NCBI GenBank assembly: GCA_000230935.2
Contig: AGIQ01000002.1
Span: 1,116,001-1,180,000 of the forward strand
Length of the DNA: 64,000 bases
Source of the DNA: Mycolicibacterium rhodesiae JS60
Lineage (GTDB): Bacteria > Actinomycetota > Actinomycetes > Mycobacteriales > Mycobacteriaceae
Direction of reading: 5' to 3'
Shown here: positions 43,894 through 53,011 of the stretch, piece after piece
How positions within the stretch are numbered: the first letter of the stretch is position 1
Layout of the letters: each line of letters opens with the position of its first letter
The notes under the pieces: generated by a model
What the model was told of the DNA's origin: nothing
What the model saw: only the letters and a program-made list of their open reading frames with translations
The model's database searches: none
Position numbers and translations under genes: made by a program

Positions 43894-45594
43894 ATGAGTC
43901 GAACCAGACAACTGTGCGTGGGTGTTGCGGCCGCGGGCCTCTTCGGCCTCGGGTCAACCGTCGTGACGGCGGTCGCCTATGCCGATGCGGGCAACGCCGA
44001 CGGCGGCTCGTCGGCGAGCTCGGCCAGAGCGGGCTCGGCCAGCGCGGGTCCGAAAGCCCGTAGTCGTCCGCAGACGGAAACTCGGCGCCCCGCAAGCACC
44101 ATCAGCCAGCCCGTGTCGTCGGCATCGCGTAAACCTGCTGAAGTCCGCACGATGGCGAAAACGCCGGCGGCACAGGCCCTCTCATTGGCGTTGTCGACGC
44201 TGGGAATCACCCCGGTGGCCTCGGCGTCAGGGTCCTCGACGGTGTCGCCGGCCGTCGGCCGCAGTCGCCGCGGTGTGGTGATGACCGCAACCGCAGCGGC
44301 CGCCGCGGACAACGGCGGTTCGGTCAGCACCCTGGGGGTCGGCACCCCGACTCACGTGCTGGTGATCGGAATCGATGGCACGAATCTGTCCGCGATCCTC
44401 GCCGACGGCGCCAACGTCAACCTTGCGGCCCTGATGACCGGCGGCACCACCGCGGTGTCCACCATGGTTGGGCACACCACCATCTCCAATCCCTCATGGA
44501 CCGGAATCCTGACCGGCGTGTGGGGGGAGACGGCAGGAGTGATCAACAACGTGTTCACCCCGTGGACGTACAACAAGTGGCCGACGATCTTCAATCAGCT
44601 CGAGACCTACGACCCGTCGATCGAGACGATCGCGATCGCCGACTGGGAGAACATCGCCCAGATCGCAGGCGCAGGTTCGATACCGGCGGACGTGATCAAG
44701 TTCTTCCCGAAGTACAACGACAGCTGGCTGGACACCGACGATCTGGTGGGCCAGGCGTCCGTCGACGCCATCAACGGCACCACCGCCGGCGTCTCGAGCT
44801 TCAATTTCACCTACTTCGTCGGCGTCGACGACACCGGGCACGAATCCAGCGCCGGGTCACCGGAGTACGCCAACGCGCTGCGCAACGTCGATGCGAACGT
44901 GGGCGAGATCATGGCGGCGGTCGACACCTGGAACACCGCGCATCCCGACGAGCCGTGGACGGTCATCGTGACCACCGACCACGGTCAGGTGCCGTGGCCG
45001 ACCATCCGCATCGGCTCCGACATGCGGGCGCATGGATTCCAGACTCCCTGGGAAACAACCACTTTCGTGATCGCAAACGGACCGGGCTTCACGCCGGGCG
45101 CGATCAACAACACTTACCTCAACATCGACGTCACCCCCACAGTGTCAGCGCTCTTCGGTCTGGCGCCTGAGCCGTATTCGGCGGGCAAGCCCCTGATGGA
45201 CCGTGGCGCAAACGATTACGCGCCTCTGACGCCAGGCTGGGACTCACTCAAGCTGGCGCTCACTGACGCGATCGCGATGTACGGCTACCCCGACGTCGCC
45301 ACCAACATCGCGCTGGACATCCGGACGATCGCGGCGACCATTCCGTATGCCGTGTACACGGTCTTCAACGGCCTCACCGCTGACATGTCCAGCCCGATCA
45401 AGCTGCCCATCCAGTTCGTCGGCGCGGTGCTCTACCAGCTGCTGAATATCCCGGCGCAGATCATCGCGCGGCTGACCGGGGTGACCGGCAACCAGATCAT
45501 CCCGCCGGACCTGTGGCCCTACACGCCGGTGCCCGGCGTGCAGCCGCTGCCGCCTGCGACTGCGGTGCCGGCTGCCGAGGCCATCGCCGTCTGA
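43894..45594 (+). CDS. Exported type I phosphodiesterase/alkaline-phosphatase superfamily protein
   Basis: 566 residues. A signal peptide (about 1-31, ending 'VAYADAG') leads to a Ser/Ala/Arg-rich, low-complexity stretch to about residue 150, where the enzyme domain begins: 'VLVIGIDGTNLSAIL' (metal-binding Asp), the nucleophile region 'GHTTISNPSWTGILTG', 'YFVGVDDTGHES' and 'IVTTDHGQ'. These are the metal sites of nucleotide pyrophosphatase/phosphodiesterases. The substrate outside the cell could be a phosphodiester or nucleotide. The C-terminal 70 residues contain an amphipathic tail. Confidence 0.85.
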   Translation: MSRTRQLCVGVAAAGLFGLGSTVVTAVAYADAGNADGGSSASSARAGSASAGPKARSRPQTETRRPASTISQPVSSASRKPAEVRTMAKTPAAQALSLALSTLGITPVASASGSSTVSPAVGRSRRGVVMTATAAAAADNGGSVSTLGVGTPTHVLVIGIDGTNLSAILADGANVNLAALMTGGTTAVSTMVGHTTISNPSWTGILTGVWGETAGVINNVFTPWTYNKWPTIFNQLETYDPSIETIAIADWENIAQIAGAGSIPADVIKFFPKYNDSWLDTDDLVGQASVDAINGTTAGVSSFNFTYFVGVDDTGHESSAGSPEYANALRNVDANVGEIMAAVDTWNTAHPDEPWTVIVTTDHGQVPWPTIRIGSDMRAHGFQTPWETTTFVIANGPGFTPGAINNTYLNIDVTPTVSALFGLAPEPYSAGKPLMDRGANDYAPLTPGWDSLKLALTDAIAMYGYPDVATNIALDIRTIAATIPYAVYTVFNGLTADMSSPIKLPIQFVGAVLYQLLNIPAQIIARLTGVTGNQIIPPDLWPYTPVPGVQPLPPATAVPAAEAIAV

Positions 45595-45632
45595 TCGGAC
45601 GAGCTGTCGGCACGTCCTGGTTAAGTGGGGGC

Positions 45633-46748
45633 GTGCTCGACACCGTCGCCGTGGAGAACTACCGCTCACTGCGCAGGCTGGTCGTGCCGCTGCGCGGGTG
45701 CAATGTCGTCACCGGGCCCAACGGCTCCGGCAAGTCCAGCCTGTATCGGGCGCTGCGGCTGTTGGCCGACTCGGCGCGCAACGGCGCGGTCAATGCGCTG
45801 GCCCGTGAGGGCGGGCTGAGCTCGACGATGTGGGCGGGGCAGGGCGAGAAGGGTCCGGTGAGCCTCAAGCTGGGCTTCGCCGGTGAGGATTTCGGCTACG
45901 CCGTCGACTTCGGCATGCCTCAGGAGGGCAACACCGCCTTCAACCTGGACCCGCAGATCAAAACCGAGGCCGTGTGGGCCGGGCCGGTGCTGCGGCCGTC
46001 GGCGCTGCTGGCACAGCGGTCGGGTCCGGCGGTTCTGATCCGTGATGCCGACGACGGCTGGCGCACGGTGGCCACGCTGCGGCCCTTCGACAGCATGCTC
46101 AGCGAGCTTGCCGATCCCCAGGCTGCACCCGAGCTGCTGGCCCTGCGCGAGCGGGTCCGGTCCTGGCGGTTCTACGACCACGTCCGCACCGATGTCGACG
46201 CTCCCGCCCGGCGACCCCAGATCGGCACCCGGACAATGGTTTTGAGCCATGACGGCGCTGACCTCGCGGCGGCATTGCAGACCATCGCCGAGGTCGGCGA
46301 TGCTGGGGCACTCGCCGAGGCGGTCGACGACGCGTTTCCGGGCAGCCGGGTGGAGATCGGCTGCAGCGACAGCCGGTTCGAGGTCACCCTGCGCCAGCCC
46401 GGCATGCTGCGGGCACTGACGGCGGCCGAACTGTCCGACGGCACGCTGCGCTATCTGCTGTGGGTTGCCGCCCTGCTCACCCCGCGGCCGGCCGAGCTCA
46501 CCGTGCTCAACGAGCCGGAGGCCAGCCTGCACCCCGACCTGCTGCCCGCGCTCGCCGCGCTGATCGCCCGGTCCTCGGAGCGGTCGCAGGTCGTCGTCGT
46601 CACCCACGCTGCGGCGTTGGTCGAGGCGTTGCGCCGCCAACAGCGCGAGGTCAACGCCATCGAACTCAGCAAGGAGATGGGCCGGACGGCGATCGTCGGC
46701 CAGGGGCTCCTCGACGAGCCGTCCTGGCACTGGCCTGCGCGGGGATGA
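45633..46748 (+). CDS. RecF/SMC-like AAA ATPase
   Basis: 371 residues from the GTG at 45633. The P-loop 'VVTGPNGSGKSSLYRAL' (about 25-41) and the distal ABC-type Walker B with signature-like 'ELSDGTLRYLLWVAALL' and 'LTVLNEPEASLHPDLLPAL' belong to the AAA_21/OLD-type single-protein ATPases. No nuclease (TOPRIM) domain is present. Roles in phage defence or DNA repair are known for relatives, but here it adjoins purT and no defence partner is seen. It could equally be a housekeeping ATPase. Confidence 0.78.
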   Translation: MLDTVAVENYRSLRRLVVPLRGCNVVTGPNGSGKSSLYRALRLLADSARNGAVNALAREGGLSSTMWAGQGEKGPVSLKLGFAGEDFGYAVDFGMPQEGNTAFNLDPQIKTEAVWAGPVLRPSALLAQRSGPAVLIRDADDGWRTVATLRPFDSMLSELADPQAAPELLALRERVRSWRFYDHVRTDVDAPARRPQIGTRTMVLSHDGADLAAALQTIAEVGDAGALAEAVDDAFPGSRVEIGCSDSRFEVTLRQPGMLRALTAAELSDGTLRYLLWVAALLTPRPAELTVLNEPEASLHPDLLPALAALIARSSERSQVVVVTHAAALVEALRRQQREVNAIELSKEMGRTAIVGQGLLDEPSWHWPARG

Positions 46749-46755
46749 GCCCACC

Positions 46756-46761
46756 TATCCT
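46756..46761 (+). promoter_or_regulatory. -10 box TATCCT, leaderless start
   Basis: TATCCT ends eight bases before the ATG at 46770. No Shine-Dalgarno sequence lies in the gap, so purT is probably leaderless. Confidence 0.55.
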
Positions 46762-46769
46762 TGGGCATC

Positions 46770-47948
46770 ATGCGTGTGATGCTGGTCGGATCTGGTGAGC
46801 TGAGCCGCGAGCTGGTGCTGGCCTTTCAGCGGCTCGGCGCCGAGGTGGTCGCGGTCGATCGCTACGCCGACGCACCGGCCCATGACGTCGCTGACGAGGC
46901 CCTGGTGGTGACCATCACCGACCCCGAAGAACTGACCGCCGCGATCACCAGGGTGGAACCGGCCTACGTCGTGGTCGACACCAACGAAGTGGCCATCGAC
47001 GCGCTGCGGGCCGCCTCCGACGGTGGAACCACCCAGGTCGTACCCGGTGTCTACGCCACTGCGCTGAGCCTGGACCGGGAGGGGATGCGCAGGCTGGCCG
47101 CCGACGAACTGGGCCTGCCGACCGCGCCGTTCTGGTTCGCCGGGTCGGTCGAGGAGCTGACCGCGGTCGCCGAGCACGCCGGGTTCCCGCTGGTGGTCAA
47201 GCCGGTGATCGGGGTGCCCGGCCAGGGACAGTCGGTGCTGCTGCGTCCCGACGACGTCGAGCCCGCCTGGCAGCGTGCCGTCGCGGCCGGTGGCCGGGTG
47301 CCGCACAACCGGGTCCTGGCCGAGACCGTCGTCGAGATCGACTACGCCGTCACCCTGCTGACCGTGCGGACCGACGGACCCGCGGGTCCGGCGCTGCACT
47401 TCTGCGAACCGATCGGGCATCGCCAACTCGATGGCGGCGTCCTGGAGTCCTGGCAGCCGCAGCAGATGACACTGGCGGCGCTGGGGGCGGCGAAGTCGGT
47501 GGCGGCGCGGATCGTCCGAGCGCTGGGCGGCCGTGGTGTGTTCGGGGTGGAGCTGCTGGTGCGCGGCGACGAGGTGTACTTCTCCGACGTCAGCGTGCGT
47601 CCGTACGACAGCGGGCTGGTCACGCTGCGCACCCAGCGGTTGTCCGAGTTCGAGCTGCACGCCCGGGCCGTCCTCGGGCTGCCGGTGGACACGATCATGA
47701 TTTCGCCGGGGGCCGCGGAGGTCACCTACGGCAGCGCCGACGATGCCGCGATCACCCCGGAGATCGACCCCGTCGTGCTGGCCGAGGCCCTGGTGGTGCC
47801 GGAGAGCGACGTGCGGCTGCTGGGCCGCCACGACGGTTCGGCGCGGTCGCGGCTCGGGGTTGCGCTGGCCACCGGGTCCGACGTCACCACCGCCCGGGAT
47901 CGGGTGCGACAGGTCTCCACGGCGCTGCACCGGGTGTGGCGGCCGTGA
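46770..47948 (+). CDS. purT: Formate-dependent phosphoribosylglycinamide formyltransferase 2
   Basis: 392 residues. ATP-grasp enzyme of purine synthesis that uses formate and ATP to formylate GAR, bypassing folate. It starts 'MRVMLVGSGELSRELVLAFQ' (Rossmann-like pre-ATP-grasp), continues with 'VVKPVIGVPGQGQSVLL' (ATP binding) and 'FGVELLVRGDEVYFSDVSVRPYD' trimmed to GVELLVRGDEVYFSDVSVR (Mg/ATP site). Corresponds to Rv0389. The next gene overlaps its stop by three bases. Confidence 0.93.
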   Translation: MRVMLVGSGELSRELVLAFQRLGAEVVAVDRYADAPAHDVADEALVVTITDPEELTAAITRVEPAYVVVDTNEVAIDALRAASDGGTTQVVPGVYATALSLDREGMRRLAADELGLPTAPFWFAGSVEELTAVAEHAGFPLVVKPVIGVPGQGQSVLLRPDDVEPAWQRAVAAGGRVPHNRVLAETVVEIDYAVTLLTVRTDGPAGPALHFCEPIGHRQLDGGVLESWQPQQMTLAALGAAKSVAARIVRALGGRGVFGVELLVRGDEVYFSDVSVRPYDSGLVTLRTQRLSEFELHARAVLGLPVDTIMISPGAAEVTYGSADDAAITPEIDPVVLAEALVVPESDVRLLGRHDGSARSRLGVALATGSDVTTARDRVRQVSTALHRVWRP

Positions 47949-48382
47949 CCGAACCTGAGCACGACGGCTCGAGCCCGATGCCGATTTTGATCGCGCTGGG
48001 TGTAGCCCTGCTGGTGCTCGCGGCAATCGGGGTCGCCTGGCTGTTCAGTAGCAAACCGATGAGTGAGGACGTCAAGGTCGGTCGTGCCGCCGTCGGTCAG
48101 AACGACGCCCTACAGCGGGACGACTATGGGGACTTCCGCACGTACACCTGCGCCGCGCAGCAGGGCACCGAAGCTGAAGTGCTTGCCCGCCAACAGAAAT
48201 CAAGGACGGCGCAGGGTGCCCGTTACGTCGACGACGTCACCGAGGTGAAGATCGACGGCGCCTTGGCCACCGCTACCGTGGTCTACCACTTCGAGCGGTC
48301 GGCCGAGAACAAGATCAAGGTGCCGATGACGTTCGTACGGGAGAAGGGGGACTGGACCGTCTGTTCGCCCGGTCCGGTCTGA
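47945..48382 (+). CDS. Single-pass membrane protein, NTF2-like external domain
   Basis: 145 residues from the GTG at 47945 (GTGA overlap with purT). N-terminal 14 residues, one transmembrane helix (about 15-36), and an external domain of about 105 residues with two cysteines ('FRTYTCAAQ', 'DWTVCSPG'). It resembles the external module of the Rv0361-type protein at 30157, with the same Cys spacing and closing 'xWxxC', so the two may be paralogues. Function unknown. It separates purT from the rhodanese, which are adjacent in M. tuberculosis. Confidence 0.62.
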   Translation: MTEPEHDGSSPMPILIALGVALLVLAAIGVAWLFSSKPMSEDVKVGRAAVGQNDALQRDDYGDFRTYTCAAQQGTEAEVLARQQKSRTAQGARYVDDVTEVKIDGALATATVVYHFERSAENKIKVPMTFVREKGDWTVCSPGPV

Positions 48383-48416
48383 GAGCCGCCCAGATTGATG
48401 TGGAAGACTCGGCCGG

Positions 48417-48830
48417 GTGAGCTACGCAGGAGATATCACCCCTGAGGCGAGCTGGAAGCTGCTCAACGAGAACCCCGACGCGGTCCTGGTGGACTGCCGC
48501 ACCGACGCCGAATGGCGCTGGGTCGGGGTACCGGATCTGTCCAGCCTCGGCCGCAGCGTGGTGTTTGTGGAATGGAATCGCGGCAACGGGCAGCACAACG
48601 ACGATTTCGTGGCCGACCTGATCGCTGCCGGCGTCACTCCCGGCGAACGGCCCGTCGTCTTCCTCTGTCGCTCTGGAAATCGCTCCATTCCCGCGGCCGA
48701 GACGGCCACCGCCGCCGGAATTACGCCGTCCTACAACATGCTTGACGGTTTCGAGGGCCAGCTCGACGAGAACGGCCACCGCGGTGTCAATGGCTGGCGA
48801 GCGCTGGGTCTGCCCTGGAAGCAGTCATGA
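48417..48830 (+). CDS. Rhodanese-like sulfurtransferase (Rv0390 type)
   Basis: 137 residues, one rhodanese domain. The catalytic cysteine sits in 'VVFLCRSGNRSIPAA', and the loop (CRSGNR) fits a sulfur-transferring, not a phosphatase-like, domain. 'GDITPEASWKLL' and 'AVLVDCRTDAEW' mark the normal N-terminus. It is coupled to metZ through ATGA. Delivery of sulfane sulfur for methionine or thiol metabolism is a reasonable role given the neighbour. Confidence 0.87.
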   Translation: MSYAGDITPEASWKLLNENPDAVLVDCRTDAEWRWVGVPDLSSLGRSVVFVEWNRGNGQHNDDFVADLIAAGVTPGERPVVFLCRSGNRSIPAAETATAAGITPSYNMLDGFEGQLDENGHRGVNGWRALGLPWKQS

Positions 48831-50041
48831 GCGAACCGCAGGTTCCCTCGGTCCGGATTCCTGCCGAGCTGCCCGCCGGCGTGAGCCAGGCGACCATCGG
48901 GGTCCGCGGCGGGCTGTTGCGGTCGGGCTTCGAAGAGACCGCCGAGGCGATGTACCTCACGTCCGGTTACGTGTACTCCTCGGCCGCCGAGGCTGAGAAG
49001 GCGTTCACCGGCGACATCGACCGCTACGTCTACTCCCGCTACGGCAACCCGACGATCTCCATGTTCGAGGAACGCCTGCGGTTGATCGAGGGCGCGCCTG
49101 CGGCGTTCGCGACGGCCTCGGGGATGGCAGCGGTGTTCACCTCGCTGGGCGCGCTGCTGGGCGCGGGGGATCGGCTGGTCGCCGCGCGCAGCTTGTTCGG
49201 CTCGTGCTTCGTGGTGTGCAACGAGATCCTGCCGCGCTGGGGTGTGGAGACCGTCTTCGTCGACGGAGAGGACCTCTCCCAGTGGGAGGAGGCGCTGAGC
49301 AAGCCCACGCAGGCGGTGTTCTTCGAAACCCCGTCCAACCCGATGCAGTCACTGGTCGACATCACCGCGGTGTCCGAGATGGCACACGCCGCCGGCGCGA
49401 AAGTGGTGCTGGACAACGTCTTTGCCACTCCGCTGCTGCAGCAGGGGTTCCCGCTCGGTGTGGACGTGGTGGTGTATTCGGGTACCAAGCACATCGACGG
49501 CCAGGGCCGGGTGCTCGGCGGGGCGATCCTGGGCGACAAGGAGTACATCGACGGTCAGGTGCAGAAACTGATGCGCCACACCGGGCCTGCGTTGTCGGCA
49601 TTCAACGCCTGGGTGTTGCTCAAAGGCCTGGAGACCATGTCGGTGCGGGTGGACTACTCGAACCGCTCTGCACAGCGCATCGCCGAGTTCCTGGAGACGC
49701 AGGCAGGCGTGAACTGGGTGAGGTACCCGTTCCTGGCGTCCCATCCCCAATACGACCTGGCCAAGCGGCAGATGCGCGGCGGCGGCACCGTGGTGACCTT
49801 CGAACTCGATGGCGGCAAAGACCGCGCGTTCGAGGTACTCGACAAGCTGCAGGTGATCGACATCTCCAACAACCTCGGTGACGCCAAATCGCTGATCACC
49901 CATCCGGCGACGACCACCCACCGCGCGATGGGCCCCGAGGGTCGCGCCTCGATCGGGCTCGGCGACGGGGTGGTGCGGATTTCGGTCGGGCTGGAAGGCA
50001 CCGAGGATCTGATCGCCGACCTCGAACGCGCGCTGGGGTAG
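48827..50041 (+). CDS. metZ: O-succinylhomoserine sulfhydrylase
   Basis: 404 residues of the Cys/Met-metabolism PLP enzymes. The lysine that binds PLP is in 'VVYSGTKHIDGQGRVLGG' trimmed to VVYSGTKHIDGQGR. Other signatures: 'YSRYGNPTISMFEERL', 'ASGMAAVFTSLGALL', 'NPMQSLVDI'. It converts O-succinylhomoserine and sulfide to homocysteine for methionine. Corresponds to Rv0391. Starts with an ATG overlapping the rhodanese stop, and the next gene begins two bases after its end. Confidence 0.93.
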   Translation: MSEPQVPSVRIPAELPAGVSQATIGVRGGLLRSGFEETAEAMYLTSGYVYSSAAEAEKAFTGDIDRYVYSRYGNPTISMFEERLRLIEGAPAAFATASGMAAVFTSLGALLGAGDRLVAARSLFGSCFVVCNEILPRWGVETVFVDGEDLSQWEEALSKPTQAVFFETPSNPMQSLVDITAVSEMAHAAGAKVVLDNVFATPLLQQGFPLGVDVVVYSGTKHIDGQGRVLGGAILGDKEYIDGQVQKLMRHTGPALSAFNAWVLLKGLETMSVRVDYSNRSAQRIAEFLETQAGVNWVRYPFLASHPQYDLAKRQMRGGGTVVTFELDGGKDRAFEVLDKLQVIDISNNLGDAKSLITHPATTTHRAMGPEGRASIGLGDGVVRISVGLEGTEDLIADLERALG

Positions 50042-50043
50042 CG

Positions 50044-50484
50044 GTGTCGCGAAACTCCGACGCCAAGAAGGCCCGCCGCAAGAAGCGGCAGGTCAATCGG
50101 GATGCGCGCTGGCTGCCCGACGAGGTGGTGGGCACCCTCGACGATGTCGACGTCGAACTCGCACAGGCGGTCGAGACGTTCGACGAGTGGCTGACCTCCC
50201 GCGGCTGGACGTTTGACGCGGAGTTCTCCACCGACACGTTGATCAGCTGGTTCTACGAGCCGTCGGCCGCCGCCGTCGTCGAGGGATACGAGCCGGTCAC
50301 GCGGATCTGGATCACGGCGTCGGGAGAAGAGGACGACTTCCCCGAGAGCGTCAAGGCGGTGCTGGTCGGCACCGGCGGTGCCGACGCCGGCAATCTGTAC
50401 AGCGTCGAGCCCGACGTCTTGCTGGCCCACATCGAGTCGATCGAAGGCTACCGGCCCGGGGCCGCGGTACCTGTGCTCAGTTAG
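50044..50484 (+). CDS. Conserved hypothetical protein
   Basis: 146 residues. A very basic N-terminus ('SRNSDAKKARRKKRQVNR') that could bind nucleic acid is followed by an acidic, soluble domain ('VGTLDDVDVELAQAVETFDEW' trimmed to DDVDVELAQAVETFDEW, 'WFYEPSAAAVVEGYEPVTR'). GTG start two bases after metZ, so likely in the operon. Its TAG overlaps the TAA of the convergent HNH gene (TTAG). No known domain. Confidence 0.65.
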   Translation: MSRNSDAKKARRKKRQVNRDARWLPDEVVGTLDDVDVELAQAVETFDEWLTSRGWTFDAEFSTDTLISWFYEPSAAAVVEGYEPVTRIWITASGEEDDFPESVKAVLVGTGGADAGNLYSVEPDVLLAHIESIEGYRPGAAVPVLS

Positions 50485-51836
50485 TCCTTCTCGTCGCTTT
50501 TGGGTAGGAAGCGTTCCGGGTGGTGGTACGTGTTGACCCCGCCGATGAGGGGCAGCTGTGGTGGTGGGATCCATTCGGTGTCGCCGTTGGGGAGTTTGCG
50601 GGTGTCCCAGCCGCCGGTTTCGACCAGTTGGTTATCCGGTGGGCAGGCGAAACCGAGGTCGTCGATGTTGGTGTTTCCGCCGTCGGACCAGTCTTTGGCG
50701 GCGTGGTGGACTTGGGCGGCGTAGCCGGGCACGGTGCAGCCTGGCTTGGTGCAGCCGCGATCCTTGGCATGCAACACAATTCGTTGATCGGCTGAGGCGA
50801 TGCGTTTGGTGCGACCCAGCCACAGGGCTTGGCCGGTGACGTCGTCGAAGATCGTCAGGTAGTGGTAACTGTGCCGGGCCATCCGGATGACGTCGGTGAT
50901 CGGCATCATGGTGCCGCCGCCGGTGATCCCGTGGCCGGTCTTGTCCTGCAGTTCCTGCAGGGTGGTGGAGACGATGACGGTGACCGGTAGGCCGTTGTGC
51001 TGGCCCAGCGTCGGATCCCCCAGCTTGCTGCGCAGCATCGCCATCAGGGCATCGTGCTGGCGCTGCCCGATGGTGCGGGTGTCGGATTTCACCTGGGCCT
51101 CGACGGGTTCACCGTCGGTGACCGCGGCCTGATCGGCGGGGTTGCACATGCCCGGCGCGGCGAATTTGGCCAGTACTGCCTCGAGATAGGCCCGGAGTTC
51201 GGGGGTGGCCGAAATGCGGATGTCGCTCATCCCGTCGGGGTGTTGGCGACCCATGATGAGGCTGCGCTTGCGGGCCCGGTCTTCATCGGAGAACTCGCCA
51301 TCGGGGTTGATCTCCAACGCCAGCCGATGAGCCAGCCGGCCCAGCTGGTCGGGGCGCATCAACAGCGCGTGCTCGGCGAGGAAGACCTCGGCTTCCTCGC
51401 GCACCTTCGCGGGCACGTCGAAGGGCAGCTCGCCGAGGAAGTGTTGGATGACCCGCACGTGTTCGCGATCCAGGCGGCCATCACGCCAGGCGTGGGCGGT
51501 GCCCGGCTGGCGTGGCGCGAGTGGCTCGCCGGTCAGGGAGACTCGCGGCGTCAGGGGTTCGGTGACCTCGGCGCGGCGGCGGGCTTCAGCCGGCGTGATC
51601 CGCAGCCAGTCGGCCAGCACGTTGCTCGGCTTGCCGCCGAGCTCACCGACATCGCGCCGATGCAATTCGTGGCTGACGTCGTAGCGGACCACGTCGTGGT
51701 GGCGGGTGGCCTTCTCACAGCGGGCGGCCACCGCCAACAACTCCTTCGGGGCCAGCCCGGTGAGGTCCACCTTCGCCAAAGTGGTCAGCGCCGCGTCGAT
51801 CGCGTCGAGCGCCTCATCCACCTCGATCGAAAACAT
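50481..51836 (-). CDS. 13E12-repeat/HNH endonuclease family protein
   Basis: 451 residues. The N-terminal 13E12/DUF222 region (about 1-310) starts 'MFSIEVDEALDAIDAALTTL'. The C-terminal HNH nuclease signature is 'CTKPGCTVPGYAAQVHHA' with 'WSDGGNTNIDDLGFACPPDN' and a second Cys-containing part typical of HNH zinc sites. These genes are repeated many times in mycobacterial genomes (Rv0393 is the local relative) and behave as mobile or homing-like elements. The ATG at 51834-51836 starts the known family N-terminus. A longer frame upstream merely crosses the palindromic repeat and the SDR gene. Confidence 0.9.
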   Translation of the reverse strand: MFSIEVDEALDAIDAALTTLAKVDLTGLAPKELLAVAARCEKATRHHDVVRYDVSHELHRRDVGELGGKPSNVLADWLRITPAEARRRAEVTEPLTPRVSLTGEPLAPRQPGTAHAWRDGRLDREHVRVIQHFLGELPFDVPAKVREEAEVFLAEHALLMRPDQLGRLAHRLALEINPDGEFSDEDRARKRSLIMGRQHPDGMSDIRISATPELRAYLEAVLAKFAAPGMCNPADQAAVTDGEPVEAQVKSDTRTIGQRQHDALMAMLRSKLGDPTLGQHNGLPVTVIVSTTLQELQDKTGHGITGGGTMMPITDVIRMARHSYHYLTIFDDVTGQALWLGRTKRIASADQRIVLHAKDRGCTKPGCTVPGYAAQVHHAAKDWSDGGNTNIDDLGFACPPDNQLVETGGWDTRKLPNGDTEWIPPPQLPLIGGVNTYHHPERFLPKSDEKD

Positions 51837-51927
51837 GTACGAAGCATATGACTTAGTACCGACAGGCGGGCGCGCCAAGAAACCCAGTCTGGGGATGAAC
51901 CCGCGACTGGGGACGACCCGGGCGTAC

Positions 51928-51944
51928 GGGGCCAGTTCGGCCCC
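51928..51944 (-). terminator. Possible hairpin terminator after the SDR gene
   Basis: GGGGCC-AGTTC-GGCCCC (51928-51944), six-base perfect stem, about 60 bases downstream of the SDR stop on the minus strand. Weak evidence; no U-run. Confidence 0.3.
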
Positions 51945-52003
51945 CGACAAACCGGTTGTTGCCCTGCCGAACTCGTCGGACAACGCGACTGGCGGGCCCC
52001 AAA

Positions 52004-52879
52004 CTAGGGCTTTGCCTGGTCCTTCTCGGGGGTTTCCACCACGCCGGTCGCGCTCTGGGCGCGCTTCTCGTAGGCGGCGCGGGCGGTCGTGTCGAAATCG
52101 AGGAACACCCGGTCGGTGCCCATTTTGTTGGACAGCCAGCGCCGGCCCCGCGGCGGCAGGAACATCACCGCAGCGGCCAGGAAGCGCGAATAGTTGGGCA
52201 CCGAGATCGATGTCGTCGGCTTGTCCAGGGCTTTGATGACCGCGGCGGCGATGTCCTCGGGCTGCACGGGCTTGGTGGCCGCGGTGGTGTGCGTGCCCGA
52301 GATCAGCTCGGTATTGGTGAATGACGGCATGACACAACTGATGTGGACGCCCTGCGGGGCGAACTCGTCCGCCAGCCCGGTCGTCAGCCCGACGACGGCG
52401 AATTTGGTTCCGGCGTACAGCGCTTGGCCGGGCACGGCCAGCATGCCGGCCATCGAGGCGATGTTGACGATGTGGCCGCTGCGGCGCTTGACCATCTCCG
52501 GTAGCACCAGCCGACAACCGGTGAGCACGCCGTAGAAGTTCACCTCGACGGCCGTGCGTACTGCCTGCTCGGAGTGATCGAGGAACGGACCGACGGGCAT
52601 GACGCCGGCGTTGTTGATCAGCACGTCGATGTGGCCGCCCCCGTCTGCGCGGGCCTTGTCCAGGAACGTCGCGAACGACTCGGGGTCGCTGACGTCGAGC
52701 GGGTGACCCGAGACCGGTCCGAGCTTGCTCAGCTGAGCAACGGCCGACTCCTCCAGTGCGACGTCCCGGTCGCCGATCACCACGCGCGCGCCGCGCTGCA
52801 GGAGCGCCCGGGCTGTGGCGAAGCCGATGCCCCGCGCAGCGCCGGTGATGGCGATGGTCTTGCCACGGATGTTGTCCAT
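52004..52879 (-). CDS. Short-chain dehydrogenase/reductase
   Basis: 291 residues. Cofactor motif 'TGAARGIGFATARALLQRG' (about 12-30), 'NNAGVMPVG', Ser in 'NIASMAG' and 'YAGTKFAVV' (Y-x-x-x-K). The C-terminal 60 residues are longer and basic, typical of lipid-associated SDRs in mycobacteria. Acidic 'GDRDVALEE' at the end of strand 2 favours NAD(H). The ATG at 52877-52879 is preceded by -10 TAAAGT (52888-52893, minus) eight bases away, probably leaderless. Substrate unknown. Confidence 0.86.
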   Translation of the reverse strand: MDNIRGKTIAITGAARGIGFATARALLQRGARVVIGDRDVALEESAVAQLSKLGPVSGHPLDVSDPESFATFLDKARADGGGHIDVLINNAGVMPVGPFLDHSEQAVRTAVEVNFYGVLTGCRLVLPEMVKRRSGHIVNIASMAGMLAVPGQALYAGTKFAVVGLTTGLADEFAPQGVHISCVMPSFTNTELISGTHTTAATKPVQPEDIAAAVIKALDKPTTSISVPNYSRFLAAAVMFLPPRGRRWLSNKMGTDRVFLDFDTTARAAYEKRAQSATGVVETPEKDQAKP

Positions 52880-52887
52880 GGCCAGGG

Positions 52888-52893
52888 ACTTTA
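52888..52893 (-). promoter_or_regulatory. -10 box TAAAGT for the SDR
   Basis: On the minus strand TAAAGT lies eight bases before the ATG at 52877-52879, giving a leaderless or near-leaderless transcript. Confidence 0.45.
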
Positions 52894-52947
52894 CAGGTGT
52901 CAAATTCTGGTTGAAAGGGGCTCGCGAGATCCGCTGTGTGCTGACGG

Positions 52948-53009
52948 CGTCGAGTGTGCGTGCAGGGCGGGATGTGGCCCGATTCGTCGCCGTGGGTGCA
53001 CACTCGACG
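52948..53009. repeat. Palindromic element, copy A
   Basis: Perfect 11-base arms CGTCGAGTGTG (52948-52958) and CACACTCGACG (52999-53009) with a 40-base spacer containing GGGCGGGAT-like sequence. It is the most diverged of the three copies in this window (others at 62277 and 63277). It lies in the gap between the divergent SDR and GNAT genes, and its right arm ends two bases before the GNAT start codon. Confidence 0.8.
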
Positions 53010-53011
53010 GC

